Source: Actinomycetales bacterium (GTDB taxonomy: Bacteria; Actinomycetota; Actinomycetes; Actinomycetales; JAHECE01). From it: a stretch of DNA of 13,793 nucleotides. Below the pieces are notes generated by a model. It was not told the DNA's origin and did not search any database. It saw only the letters and a list, made by a program, of their open reading frames with translations. The translations under genes and the position numbers were made by a program. The stretch is from contig JAHECE010000044.1 in assembly GCA_024641895.1 (NCBI GenBank), positions 1-13,793 on the forward strand, written 5' to 3'. Positions 1 through 7,259 of this stretch are shown piece after piece (positions within the stretch are counted from its first letter, which is position 1; each line of letters begins with the position of its first letter).

Positions 1-478
1 GCGCGACCACCTCCGCGATCTCCGCGGCCTTGCCCGAGCCGACGTAGGTCCCCGGGTCCGGGTTCGAACGTCGCTGGAGCACGCCGTCGAGGACGAGGGA
101 CCCGGCAGTCTCGGCAAGCGCCGCGAGCTCCTGCAGCGACACCTCGGCGTCGTGAGCGGACCCCGACGTCCACAGCCCGACCAGGACGACCTTCTCGAGC
201 CGGAGCTGGCGGTACTCGACCTCGGTGACGTCCTCGAGCTCGGTCGACAGGCCGACGACGCGGCGCAGCGCGCCCCGCTCCTCGCGGTCCAGCTGGTCGC
301 CGTCGTCGCCGGAGCCCAGGCCGTCCGCCGTTGGCCCGGCTGCGCCGGCGCGGGCGAGAATCCGGGCGATGACGTCGCGAGCCGCCGCGTCGGCGTCCCG
401 CGCCGACGAGGCGTGCTCCCGGTCGACGTCCGCGAGGTCGGACGACCCGGCGCTGCGGTCGGCGTGATCCCGTTCCAT
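1..478 (-). CDS. hflX: GTPase HflX, N-terminal part (cut by window edge)
   Basis: HflX is a ribosome-associated GTPase that splits or rescues stalled 70S ribosomes, notably under heat or antibiotic stress. Only the first 159 codons are in the window; the G domain lies off the left end. After a variable N-terminal tail of about 75 residues, the conserved HflX N-terminal domain is clear: LEDVTEVEYRQLRLEKVVLV (residues 81-100), then a GLWTSG turn, and near the window edge LQRRSNPDPGTYVGSGKA, the family signature that precedes the GTP-binding region. The chosen start is ATG at 478; an in-frame GTG at 487 is an alternative, and the frame is closed by a stop further upstream. I see no good Shine-Dalgarno and no TANNNT hexamer near either start, so its promoter is not assigned. 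It is divergent from the methyltransferase gene (112-bp gap), so despite lying beyond dapF it cannot simply be read as part of a miaA-dapF-hflX operon. Family identity is very likely; the exact start is less sure. Confidence 0.93.
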   Translation of the reverse strand, partial: MERDHADRSAGSSDLADVDREHASSARDADAAARDVIARILARAGAAGPTADGLGSGDDGDQLDREERGALRRVVGLSTELEDVTEVEYRQLRLEKVVLVGLWTSGSAHDAEVSLQELAALAETAGSLVLDGVLQRRSNPDPGTYVGSGKAAEIAEVVA

Positions 479-577
479 GGCTTCCACAGTGGCACGCGGG
501 AGACCGCACGGGCCAACCGTTTCGCGGAGGGCGTCACGCCGCGATCACCAGGGTCAGAGGCACCGAGCCGACCTCGG

Positions 578-583
578 TACGCT
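578..583 (+). promoter_or_regulatory. -10 element TACGCT, leaderless start of the methyltransferase gene
   Basis: TACGCT, preceded by GG, matches the actinobacterial -10 pattern TANNNT and lies exactly 7 nt before GTG 591. Transcription would start at or within a base of the start codon, giving a leaderless mRNA. No clear -35 hexamer is visible. This supports placing the start at 591 rather than at ATG 477. Confidence 0.55.
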
Positions 584-590
584 CGCCGCC

Positions 591-1202
591 GTGCCCTCCG
601 ACCACTACTTCAGTGCCGCTCCGGCCTCACCGGACGAACGCCGACCGGTCCCTGTCCGGCTCGCCGGGCGTGACGTCGAGGTGGAGACCGCCGGCGGGGT
701 GTTCTCGCCGGGGCGGGTCGACCTCGGGACGCAGGTCCTCCTGCGCTCGGTCCCCCCGCCGCCGCAGACGGGTGCGGTGCTCGATCTCGGCTGCGGCTGG
801 GGGCCGGTCGCGCTCACGCTCGGGCTGCTCGCGCCTCAGGCCCACGTCTGGGCGGTGGATGTCAACGAGCGCGCGCTCGATCTGGTCCGGCGCAACGCGG
901 TGCGACTCGGGCTGCCGGGTGTCGTGGCGACGACGCCGGAGGCCGTGCCGTCGGACGTCCGGTTCGCCGCCATCTGGTCGAACCCACCCATCCGCATCGG
1001 CAAGGAGGCGCTGCACCACCTGTTGCTGACGTGGCTGCCCCGCCTCGCGCCCGGTGCCGTGGCCCACCTCGTGGTCCAGCGCAACCTCGGCGCGGACTCG
1101 CTGCAGGCGTGGCTCGCGGCGCAGTGGCCGGGCGAGCTGGCCGTCGCGAGGCTGGGCAGCGCGAAGGGTTACCGCGTGCTGACGGTGACCCGGCGCCCCT
1201 GA
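591..1202 (+). CDS. Class I SAM-dependent methyltransferase, RsmC-like (MTS family)
   Basis: A 203-residue Rossmann-fold methyltransferase. Motif I, DLGCGWGPVAL, lies at residues 65-75; an acidic post-I position follows in WAVDVN (about 87-92); the catalytic-type NPPI motif is at 131-134. NPP[FYI] is typical of enzymes that methylate exocyclic amino groups of bases, as in RsmC (16S rRNA m2G). The opening PSDHYFS is typical of actinobacterial members. It is about half the length of E. coli RsmC, corresponding to the catalytic C-terminal half only, which is normal for actinobacteria. The frame is open back to ATG 477, but that would add 38 low-quality residues overlapping the hflX start; GTG 591, with a -10 hexamer 7 nt upstream, is better. 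Substrate (rRNA or another RNA base) is inferred from family, not shown. It converges on dapF with a 61-nt gap in which I see no clear terminator hairpin. Confidence 0.88.
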   Translation: MPSDHYFSAAPASPDERRPVPVRLAGRDVEVETAGGVFSPGRVDLGTQVLLRSVPPPPQTGAVLDLGCGWGPVALTLGLLAPQAHVWAVDVNERALDLVRRNAVRLGLPGVVATTPEAVPSDVRFAAIWSNPPIRIGKEALHHLLLTWLPRLAPGAVAHLVVQRNLGADSLQAWLAAQWPGELAVARLGSAKGYRVLTVTRRP

Positions 1203-1263
1203 CCCACACCCCGATCCGAGCTGACGAACCCCAGCCCACGGGCCCGGCACCGCCGACCCGAGA

Positions 1264-2244
1264 TCAGATGAGGTCGACAGCGGCCACGAGGCGGGCAGGG
1301 CCGCTGAGCTCCACGCGCTGGCCCGGCAGGGCCTGTACCCCCAGCTCGCCACCGGGCACGAGGACGCGCCACCGGTCGGGAGCACCCGGCCCGGCCCACG
1401 CCCGCACAGCGAGCGCTGCCGCGCACGCGCCGGTGCCGCAGGAGCGGGTCTCCCCCACGCCCCGCTCGTGGACCCGCATCCGCAGGACGCCGATGCGTTC
1501 GCCGTCGACGACCCGCTCACCCAGGGGCACCACGAGCTCGACATTCGTCCCGTCGGGCGGTAACGGCTCCACCTTGGGCGCCCGCGTGAGGTCAGCGCCA
1601 CGTAGCTCCTCAGGCCCACCCAGAGCCACGACCGTGTGCGGGTTCGGCACCGCCAGGCGCAGGCCGGGGCGCACGTCGGGCAACCCGGCGACGGCAACGC
1701 TGACGTCGTACCCTGCGCCCCGTGCCCGCTCACCGCCCGGCAGGGTCCACTCACCGAGGTCCGCGGCGAACAGCTCGCCCCGCCGGCGAACCGCCAGGGC
1801 CCCGGCACGAGTACCGACGACGACGCTCCCGCCGTCCGGCAGGTCGATCAGGCCACGACGGGCGAGGAAGGCGACGAACACACGCAGACCGTTCCCGCAC
1901 ATCTCCGCCGGCGAGCCGTCGGCGTTGCGGTAGTCCATGAACCACGTGGCCCGCGGGTCCTGGGCGAGGACGCCGGCGCCCTCCTCGACAGCCGCCGAGG
2001 GGACGGCCCGGATGACCCCGTCGGCCCCGATCCCGGCGCGCCGGTCGGCCAGCGCCACGACCTGCTCCGCCGTGAGGTCGACGCGCGCGTCGCCGTCGTC
2101 GAGCAGCACGAAGTCGTTCTCCGTGCCGTGGCCCTTCATGAGGTGCGCGCCGGCGGTGCGCAGCGCCTGAGCGAGCCCGGCGAGCGCGGCGGCGGCGGCG
2201 CCGGGCGCCGGGGCGCCGGCTGCCGAGATGGGTCCCGTGGTCAC
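1264..2244 (-). CDS. dapF: Diaminopimelate epimerase
   Basis: DapF interconverts LL- and meso-diaminopimelate by a cofactor-independent two-cysteine mechanism, supplying meso-DAP for peptidoglycan and lysine. From GTG 2244 the product is 326 aa. Both catalytic cysteines are present: C116 in EMCGNGLRVF and C269 in ETRSCGTGACAAAL. Other family landmarks are HGTENDFVLLDD (39-50), MDYRNADGSPAEMCGNG and the AVPNPHTV segment near residue 200. The 35 residues before MKGHGTENDF are Ala-rich and not typical of the core fold, so an internal ATG at 2139 is an alternative start. I favour 2244 because its GTG overlaps the miaA stop as GTGA, the usual arrangement for translational coupling. It is cotranscribed with miaA. 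Confidence 0.96.
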   Translation of the reverse strand: MTTGPISAAGAPAPGAAAAALAGLAQALRTAGAHLMKGHGTENDFVLLDDGDARVDLTAEQVVALADRRAGIGADGVIRAVPSAAVEEGAGVLAQDPRATWFMDYRNADGSPAEMCGNGLRVFVAFLARRGLIDLPDGGSVVVGTRAGALAVRRRGELFAADLGEWTLPGGERARGAGYDVSVAVAGLPDVRPGLRLAVPNPHTVVALGGPEELRGADLTRAPKVEPLPPDGTNVELVVPLGERVVDGERIGVLRMRVHERGVGETRSCGTGACAAALAVRAWAGPGAPDRWRVLVPGGELGVQALPGQRVELSGPARLVAAVDLI

Positions 2245-3158
2245 GGCGCAAGCGTACGCAGCACGGCGTGGAGGATGTCGGCGCCGGCAGCGCCCGCGTC
2301 GAACCACATGGTGGCCCGGTCCCGCCGGAACCACTTCTCCTGACGGCGGGCGAGCTGACGCGTTGCCAGGATCGTGGACGTCACGGCCTCCTCGACCGTC
2401 AGCCGCCCCTCGACGACGCCGAGGGCCTGGGCGTACCCGACGGCTCGGGCCGCGGTGCGCGAGAGGCGGCCGTGGGCGGCAAGCAGCGCCTCGACCTCCT
2501 CGACGAGGCCGCCGGTGAACATCCGCCGGGCCCGCGCGGCGATCCGGTCATCGAGCACCGCCCGGTCGAGCCGGAGCCCGACACGAACCGCCGGCACGAG
2601 AGCGGGGTCGGACGGCAGCCGGGCCTGGAAGGGCCGGCCGGTGAGGCGGACCACCTCGAGCGCCCGGACGACACGCCGAGTGTTCGCGGGCTCGATGGCC
2701 GATGCCGCGGCCGGGTCTTCCGCCGCGAGCTCGGCGTGCAGGGCGCGCGGCCCGATCGCTCCGGCCCGTGCGGTCAGCTCGGCACGCAGGGCCGGGTCCG
2801 TCCCCGGGAAGTCGAGGTCGTTGAGCACCGCGTCCACGTACAAGCCGGAGCCACCGACGAGAAGGCCACGGCTCCCCCGTGCCGCCACCGCGGCGAGATC
2901 CGCCCGCGCCGCCCGCTGGTATGCGGCGACGCTGGCCTCGTCCGTGACGTCGAGCACGTCGATCTGGTGATGCGGGATGCCCCGACGCTCGGCGGCGGAC
3001 ATCTTGGCGGTGCCGATGTCCATGCCGCGGTAGAGCTGCATCGCGTCGGCGTTGACGATCTCGCCGCCCATGAGCCCGGCGATGCCCACGCCGAGCTCCG
3101 ACTTGCCGGTCGCGGTCGGGCCGACCACAGCGATGACGGGCACGTGGGGACGCAGCAC
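2241..3158 (-). CDS. miaA: tRNA dimethylallyltransferase
   Basis: MiaA transfers a dimethylallyl group from DMAPP to N6 of A37 in tRNAs that read codons beginning with U, making i6A37, the substrate of MiaB encoded nearby. From GTG 3158 the product is 305 aa, the normal family length. Visible motifs: P-loop GPTATGKS (residues 13-20), the substrate-contacting NADAMQLYRGMDIGTAK (about 36-52), IPHHQIDV (61-68) and GGSGLYVDAVL (102-112). A second in-frame GTG at 3143 gives 300 aa; both starts retain the P-loop. No Shine-Dalgarno is evident, but a TAGCCT hexamer lies 8 nt upstream of 3158, favouring that start and a near-leaderless mRNA. The stop overlaps the dapF start (GTGA). The frame stays open upstream to 3728, but that extension lies antisense to the YbjN gene and is not credible as coding. 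Confidence 0.96.
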   Translation of the reverse strand: MLRPHVPVIAVVGPTATGKSELGVGIAGLMGGEIVNADAMQLYRGMDIGTAKMSAAERRGIPHHQIDVLDVTDEASVAAYQRAARADLAAVAARGSRGLLVGGSGLYVDAVLNDLDFPGTDPALRAELTARAGAIGPRALHAELAAEDPAAASAIEPANTRRVVRALEVVRLTGRPFQARLPSDPALVPAVRVGLRLDRAVLDDRIAARARRMFTGGLVEEVEALLAAHGRLSRTAARAVGYAQALGVVEGRLTVEEAVTSTILATRQLARRQEKWFRRDRATMWFDAGAAGADILHAVLRTLAP

Positions 3159-3166
3159 GGTACCGG

Positions 3167-3172
3167 AGGCTA
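3167..3172 (-). promoter_or_regulatory. -10 element TAGCCT upstream of miaA
   Basis: On the minus strand TAGCCT (TANNNT pattern) lies 8 nt before GTG 3158, predicting a mRNA with 0-3 nt of leader for miaA-dapF. The -10 of the divergent YbjN gene is only 25 bp away, so the two promoters lie back to back in one 51-bp gap and probably cannot be occupied independently. Confidence 0.45.
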
Positions 3173-3197
3173 CCCGCGAAGGCCCGCACCTGCGCGT

Positions 3198-3203
3198 TAG
3201 TCT
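3198..3203 (+). promoter_or_regulatory. -10 element TAGTCT, leaderless start of the first YbjN gene
   Basis: TAGTCT fits TANNNT and lies 6 nt before GTG 3210, the spacing expected of a leaderless actinobacterial mRNA starting at the start codon. No matching -35 is obvious. Confidence 0.5.
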
Positions 3204-3209
3204 GTTTGC

Positions 3210-3707
3210 GTGGGAGTCGCCGGCGCTGAGGGCGCGGCGGCCCGGAATGGCCCGGGCCCCGTGCACGACGCCGACGTGCCCTCCACCCTGTCGACAGACA
3301 GGGTCGTCGCTCGCATGCGCGCGATCGGCTACCACTACTTCGTGGACAGCGAGGGGGATGTCGGCGGGCTGTGGTTCGGCCGCCTCTTCCACTTCTTCCT
3401 CATCGGCGACGCCCAGCAGATCTTCCAGGTGCGCGGGCGCTGGAACCGGCGACTCACCCTCGAACGGCTGGCTGAGGTCCTCGACCTCTGCGACCGGTGG
3501 AACCGGGAGCTCCTCTGGCCCAAGTGCTACGTCCGGGTCCAGGACGACGGGTACGTGCACGTCGTGGCCGAGGTCTCGACGCCGTTCGCCGCAGGAGCGA
3601 CCGACGCCCAGCTCACCACGTGCATCCAGAACGGCCTCGCTTATGCGGGCGCGGTCTTCGACGCCCTGGACCGCCACTACCCCGACCCGGCCGAGGCAGC
3701 ACCGTGA
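3210..3707 (+). CDS. YbjN domain-containing protein (first of a pair)
   Basis: 165 aa, soluble, with no signal peptide or membrane segment. After a variable tail of about 25 residues comes a YbjN-type domain: a helix around STDRVVARMRAIGY (28-41), a beta hairpin in GGLWFGRLFHFFLIGD (52-67), the family-like stretch FQVRGRWNR (72-80), WNRELLWPKCYVRV (97-110), and a C-terminal helix. YbjN proteins have a fold related to type III secretion chaperones, and their biochemical role is not established; a regulatory or chaperone-like role is only a suggestion. The stop overlaps the next gene, which encodes a shorter paralogue, so the two are probably translated together and may pair. GTG 3210 is chosen because of the TAGTCT element 6 nt upstream. 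The gene lies on the strand opposite its miaA and miaB neighbours. Confidence 0.82.
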   Translation: MGVAGAEGAAARNGPGPVHDADVPSTLSTDRVVARMRAIGYHYFVDSEGDVGGLWFGRLFHFFLIGDAQQIFQVRGRWNRRLTLERLAEVLDLCDRWNRELLWPKCYVRVQDDGYVHVVAEVSTPFAAGATDAQLTTCIQNGLAYAGAVFDALDRHYPDPAEAAP

Positions 3708-4135
3708 TGGCGGGCGCCCGGGAGCCACTGGCCCCCGTGACCCAGGAGCGCGTCGCCGACGCCCTGCGTTCCCAGGGCTACGGCGTCAGCGGCGTCAGGC
3801 CAGGGGTACTGGGCGGCACCTGGGACGGGAACAGCTTCACGATCGCCCTGATCGGAGAGAGGTCCGACACGTTGCAGATCCGCGGTACCTGGCACCGAGC
3901 GATAGAACCCGACCTGCTCGGCGGCATGGCGCTGGTCGTCAACGACTGGAACCGCGACCGGATCTGGCCGAAGGTCTACTCCGAGGAGGTGGGCGATGAG
4001 ACGCGGGCCCACTCGGAGGTGTGCCTCGACCTGAGCGACGGCGTCACCGACGCCCAGCTGCGCGAGGCGCTGGCCTGCGGTCTCGGGACCGGCGTCCAGT
4101 TCTTCGAGTCGTTGAGCAGCCTGCTCGAGCCCTGA
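3707..4135 (+). CDS. YbjN domain-containing protein (second of a pair)
   Basis: 142 aa from ATG 3707, which overlaps the previous stop as TGATG. A GTG at 3704, giving a GTGA overlap, is equally possible and adds one residue. The body is a divergent copy of the preceding protein: helix VTQERVADALRSQGY (11-25), hairpin GTWDGNSFTIALIGE (37-51), LQIRGTWHR (56-64), then WNRDRIWPKVY (81-91) and a closing helix ending in FFESLSSLLEP. The shared pattern xQ[VI]RGxWxR followed by WNRxxxWPKxY in both copies marks them as paralogues from an old tandem duplication. No catalytic residues are apparent; function is unknown. Its 3' end stops 10 nt short of the convergent miaB stop with no visible terminator, so transcripts probably run antisense into each other. 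Confidence 0.8.
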   Translation: MAGAREPLAPVTQERVADALRSQGYGVSGVRPGVLGGTWDGNSFTIALIGERSDTLQIRGTWHRAIEPDLLGGMALVVNDWNRDRIWPKVYSEEVGDETRAHSEVCLDLSDGVTDAQLREALACGLGTGVQFFESLSSLLEP

Positions 4136-4145
4136 GACCGCGCCG

Positions 4146-5822
4146 CTAGCCGCGTCGGGTCGGCATCCCGAGGCTGACGGTGACGGGCGCCGCCGGAGCT
4201 CCGGTCGACAGCCCGGTACCGCAGGTCCCGTCGAGCGCATCGGAATCCCTCACCGCTGCCTCGGGGGCGCCGGCGCTCGCAGCCTCGGCACGGGCGGACT
4301 CGCGCCTCTCCCAGGCGTCACCGGCGCGGGTGCGACGAACGCTCCACGCCTCGCCGTGGAGCGCACCGTCTGCGACGAGGTGGTGCGGCGCGGCATAGGT
4401 CACGCGGGTGCGGACCAGGTCGCCAGGACGGGGCGCGCCTTCGGGACCTGCTGCGGCGGGAACCGCGACGTGCACGAGCCGGTTGTCCGCAGCCCGCCCG
4501 CTGAGCCGCTGGGTCGCGGCGTCCTTGCGGCCCTCGCCCTCACCGATGAGAACATCGACCACGCGCCCGACCTGCGCCTGGTTCTCCTCCGCGGAGATCC
4601 GCTCCTGGAGCGCCACGAGCCGCGCGTAGCGCTCCGCCACGACCTCGCGGGGCACCTCGCCGGCCATCGAGGCGGCCGCCGTACCTGGGCGGGTGGAGTA
4701 CTGGAACGTGAATGCGCTCGAGAAGCGCGCGGCCTCGACGACCTCGAGGGTGCGCGCGAAGTCCTCTTCCGTCTCCCCGGGGAAGCCGACGATGACGTCG
4801 GTCGTGATCGCGGCGTCGGGAATCGCCGCTCGCACGCGCTCGAGGATCCCCAGGAACTTCTCGGCGCGGTAGGACCGCCGCATCGCCCGCAGGACGCCGT
4901 CCGAGCCGGACTGCAGCGGCATGTGCAGCTGCGGCATCACGGTGGGCGTGGTCGCCATCGCCTCGATGACGTCGTCGCTGAACGCGGCCGGGTGCGGCGA
5001 CGTGAACCGGACCCGCTCGAGATCCTGCACCTGGCCGCACGCCCGCAACAGCTTGGCGAAGGCGCCACGGTCGCCGAAGCCCACTCCGTAGCTGTTGACG
5101 TTCTGGCCGAGCAAGGTGACCTCGATGGCGCCCTCGGCGACCACTGCCTCGACCTCAGCCAGGACGTCGCCCGGCCTGCGGTCCTGCTCCTTGCCGCGCA
5201 GGTGCGGCACGATGCAGAAGGTGCACGTGTTGTTGCAGCCGACGGAGATCGAGACCCAGGCCGCGTAGACCGACTCCCGCCTCGTCGGCAGCGTCGAGGG
5301 GAAGACCTTCAGGGACTCCTCGATCTCGACCTGCGCCTCCCCGTTGTGCCGAGCACGCTCGAGCAGCACGGGCAGCACGTCGAGGTTGTGGGTCCCGAAG
5401 ACGACATCGACCCACGGCGCCCGGTCGATCACGCGAGCCCGGTCCTGCTGGGCCAGGCAGCCGCCGACGGCGATCTGGAGGCCGGGGCGCTCGCGCTTGA
5501 CCTGGGCGAGCTGCCCGAGGTTGCCGTAGAGCCTCGACGCAGCGTTCTCGCGCACCGCGCAGGTGTTGATGACGACGACGTCGGCTCCGCCCGCGATGTC
5601 CGCCGCCGCTCCTGCGGCCGACGCGGGGACGTATCCCGCAGCCTCGAGCAGTCCCGAGAGCCGCTCGGAGTCGTGGACGTTCATCTGGCACCCGAGGGTT
5701 CGCACGACGTACGTGCGCGTGCCGGGAAGGGTAGACGGCGCGCGGCCGGTGGTGGCGTCAGGTCCGGGCGTCGGTGTGTCCGCGGCTGCGGCCTCGGGGG
5801 GCACGGTGGTGGGTGCAGTCAT
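4146..5822 (-). CDS. miaB: tRNA-2-methylthio-N6-dimethylallyladenosine synthase
   Basis: MiaB is a radical SAM methylthiotransferase that converts i6A37 made by MiaA into ms2i6A37. The 558-aa product has the full three-domain layout. The N-terminal UPF0004 domain has its three cluster cysteines: C45 (TLGCQMN), C88 (INTCAVREN) and C122 (GGCLAQ). The radical SAM domain has CxxxCxxC at C196, C200 and C203 (VGCNNTCTFCIVPHLRGKE), followed by GQNVNSYG (239-246) and the QLHMPLQSGSD segment (298-307). A C-terminal TRAM region covers roughly 405-485. It is longer than E. coli MiaB (474 aa) because of a 38-residue Ala/Pro/Thr-rich N-terminal tail and an Ala-rich C-terminal extension of about 70 residues ending in a short SLGMP motif. 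ATG 5822 is supported by a TACCCT hexamer 9 nt upstream. rny ends 30 nt upstream, so read-through from rny is also possible. Confidence 0.97.
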   Translation of the reverse strand: MTAPTTVPPEAAAADTPTPGPDATTGRAPSTLPGTRTYVVRTLGCQMNVHDSERLSGLLEAAGYVPASAAGAAADIAGGADVVVINTCAVRENAASRLYGNLGQLAQVKRERPGLQIAVGGCLAQQDRARVIDRAPWVDVVFGTHNLDVLPVLLERARHNGEAQVEIEESLKVFPSTLPTRRESVYAAWVSISVGCNNTCTFCIVPHLRGKEQDRRPGDVLAEVEAVVAEGAIEVTLLGQNVNSYGVGFGDRGAFAKLLRACGQVQDLERVRFTSPHPAAFSDDVIEAMATTPTVMPQLHMPLQSGSDGVLRAMRRSYRAEKFLGILERVRAAIPDAAITTDVIVGFPGETEEDFARTLEVVEAARFSSAFTFQYSTRPGTAAASMAGEVPREVVAERYARLVALQERISAEENQAQVGRVVDVLIGEGEGRKDAATQRLSGRAADNRLVHVAVPAAAGPEGAPRPGDLVRTRVTYAAPHHLVADGALHGEAWSVRRTRAGDAWERRESARAEAASAGAPEAAVRDSDALDGTCGTGLSTGAPAAPVTVSLGMPTRRG

Positions 5823-5831
5823 AGCCGTCCA

Positions 5832-5837
5832 AGGGTA
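5832..5837 (-). promoter_or_regulatory. -10 element TACCCT upstream of miaB
   Basis: On the minus strand TACCCT (TANNNT) lies 9 nt before ATG 5822, in the 30-nt gap after rny. The mRNA would carry at most about 2-3 nt of leader. The spacing is slightly longer than for the other leaderless starts here, so this one is less certain. Confidence 0.4.
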
Positions 5838-5852
5838 CGGGCGACTGGGGAG

Positions 5853-7259
5853 TCAGCTCGCCGTCGCAGTGGCCCGCAGCTCCCGGATGACCGTCACCCT
5901 GACCTCGCCCGGGTAGCGCACGTCGGACTCGATGTGCCGCGCGACGGCAGAGGCGAGGTCGGCGAGGTCCACGTCGGCGACCTCGCTCGGCTCGACGACC
6001 ACCCGGAGCTCCCGACCCGCCGCCATCGCGATGGCGCGGCGGACACCGGGGTGAGCGGCGGCGACAGCTTCAAGGGCTTCGAGTCTCTCGACGAAGGCGT
6101 CCACGTCGTCGCGGCGAGCGCCGAGCCTGGCTGCCGAGGCCGCGTCGGCGGCCATCACGAGGAACGCCTCGACGGTCTCGACGGGTACCTCCTCGTGATG
6201 CGCCTCGATGGCGTGCACGACGGCGTCGCTCTCCCCCGCCCGCCGGGCCATGTCCACGCCGATCAGCGCGTGGGTGCCGGGGGTCTCCGCCGACGCAGCC
6301 TTGCCGAGGTCATGCAGGAAGGCCGCCCTCCGCGCGACGGTGACATCGGCACCGATGTCCGCCGCGAGCATGGCCGCGATCTGGGCGCACTCGACGGAGT
6401 GGGCGAGCACGTTCTGCCCGAAGGACGTCCGCAGGCGCAGGGCGCCGAGCGTCTGCAGCAGGTCGACGTGCAGCGAGCCCACGCCCGCGTCATGGGCAGC
6501 CGCCTCACCCGCGAGCAGCCGACGCTTCTCGGCACCGGCTTCGGCCTCGGCGACCGCCGCCTCGATCCGGCCGGGGTGGATCCGCCCGTCCGCCACGAGC
6601 TGCTCGAGGGCAACGGCGGCGATCTCACGTCGCTCGGCGTCGAACGAGCTGAGCAGCACGACGTCGGGCGTCTCGTCGATGACGACGTTGACTCCGGTGA
6701 GCGCCTCGAAGGATCGGATGTTGCGCCCCTCCTTGCCGATGATCCGGCCCTTGAGCTCGTCGGAGGGCAGCTCCACCCGGGTAACGGCGAGCTGGCTCGA
6801 GGAAGGGCCCGCCATCCGCGCGAGGGCGGTCGCCAGGACGCGCCGGGCGACGTCCTCGCCCTCCTCCCTGGCGAATCGCTCGAGTCGCCGGCGCAGCATC
6901 GCGGCGTCCCGCTCGAAGCCGGGCCGGACCTCCTCGAGGAGCCGCTCGCGAGCCTCGGCTGCCGTGAGATCGGCGACGTCCTCGAGTCGCGAGCGGAGCA
7001 TCGACTCGGCGGCGGCGCGCTGGACCCGCAGCTCTGCCTCGACGCGTGCCTCACGTTCGTCGGCGTCGGCCAGTCGTCCCCGCAGGCCAGCCGCCCGACG
7101 GTCGAGCTCAGCGACCTCGACGCGCGCCCGCCGGAGGTCGGCGTCGACCCGAGCCCTGGTGGCGGCGGCATCTCGGCGCGCGACGACGATGACGACGAGC
7201 GCGATGACGAATCCGAGCACGAGCGAGAGCGCGCCGAAGTACACGTCGCTGCCGCCCAT
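5853..7259 (-). CDS. rny: Ribonuclease Y
   Basis: RNase Y is a membrane-anchored endoribonuclease that initiates mRNA decay. The 468-aa product shows the full architecture: an N-terminal membrane segment (about residues 8-27, ALSLVLGFVIALVVIVVARR region); a long charged Ala/Arg/Glu-rich coiled coil (about 30-150); a KH domain with the GxxG loop in GRIIGKEGRNIRSFEALTGV (171-190); and an HD phosphohydrolase domain with H287 (NVLAHS), H316-D317 (FLHDLGK), H354-H355 (EAHHEE) and D372 (AADAASAARLGARR). It ends with the family-typical YPGEVRVTVIRE. At 468 aa it is about 50 residues shorter than the Bacillus enzyme, mostly in the coiled coil. ATG 7259 has no Shine-Dalgarno but has TAGCCT 6 nt upstream. 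It lies between recX (126 nt upstream) and miaB (30 nt downstream). Confidence 0.93.
   Translation of the reverse strand: MGGSDVYFGALSLVLGFVIALVVIVVARRDAAATRARVDADLRRARVEVAELDRRAAGLRGRLADADEREARVEAELRVQRAAAESMLRSRLEDVADLTAAEARERLLEEVRPGFERDAAMLRRRLERFAREEGEDVARRVLATALARMAGPSSSQLAVTRVELPSDELKGRIIGKEGRNIRSFEALTGVNVVIDETPDVVLLSSFDAERREIAAVALEQLVADGRIHPGRIEAAVAEAEAGAEKRRLLAGEAAAHDAGVGSLHVDLLQTLGALRLRTSFGQNVLAHSVECAQIAAMLAADIGADVTVARRAAFLHDLGKAASAETPGTHALIGVDMARRAGESDAVVHAIEAHHEEVPVETVEAFLVMAADAASAARLGARRDDVDAFVERLEALEAVAAAHPGVRRAIAMAAGRELRVVVEPSEVADVDLADLASAVARHIESDVRYPGEVRVTVIRELRATATAS

Noticed and set aside
61..70. GTTCGAAC palindrome inside hflX as a LexA site
   Set aside because: Half-sites are abutted in the wrong arrangement (not GAAC-N4-GTTC), and it is within coding sequence.
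477..590. Methyltransferase start at ATG 477
   Set aside because: The extra 38 residues are Arg-rich and unlike the family, and would overlap the hflX start; GTG 591 has a -10 element 7 nt upstream.
1203..1263. Possible bidirectional terminator between the methyltransferase gene and dapF
   Set aside because: No inverted repeat of useful length and no T-run could be found in the 61-nt gap.
3159..3728. Upstream extension of the miaA frame to 3728
   Set aside because: It lies antisense to the YbjN gene, adds about 190 residues unlike any MiaA, and the TAGCCT -10 and normal family length both place the start at 3158.
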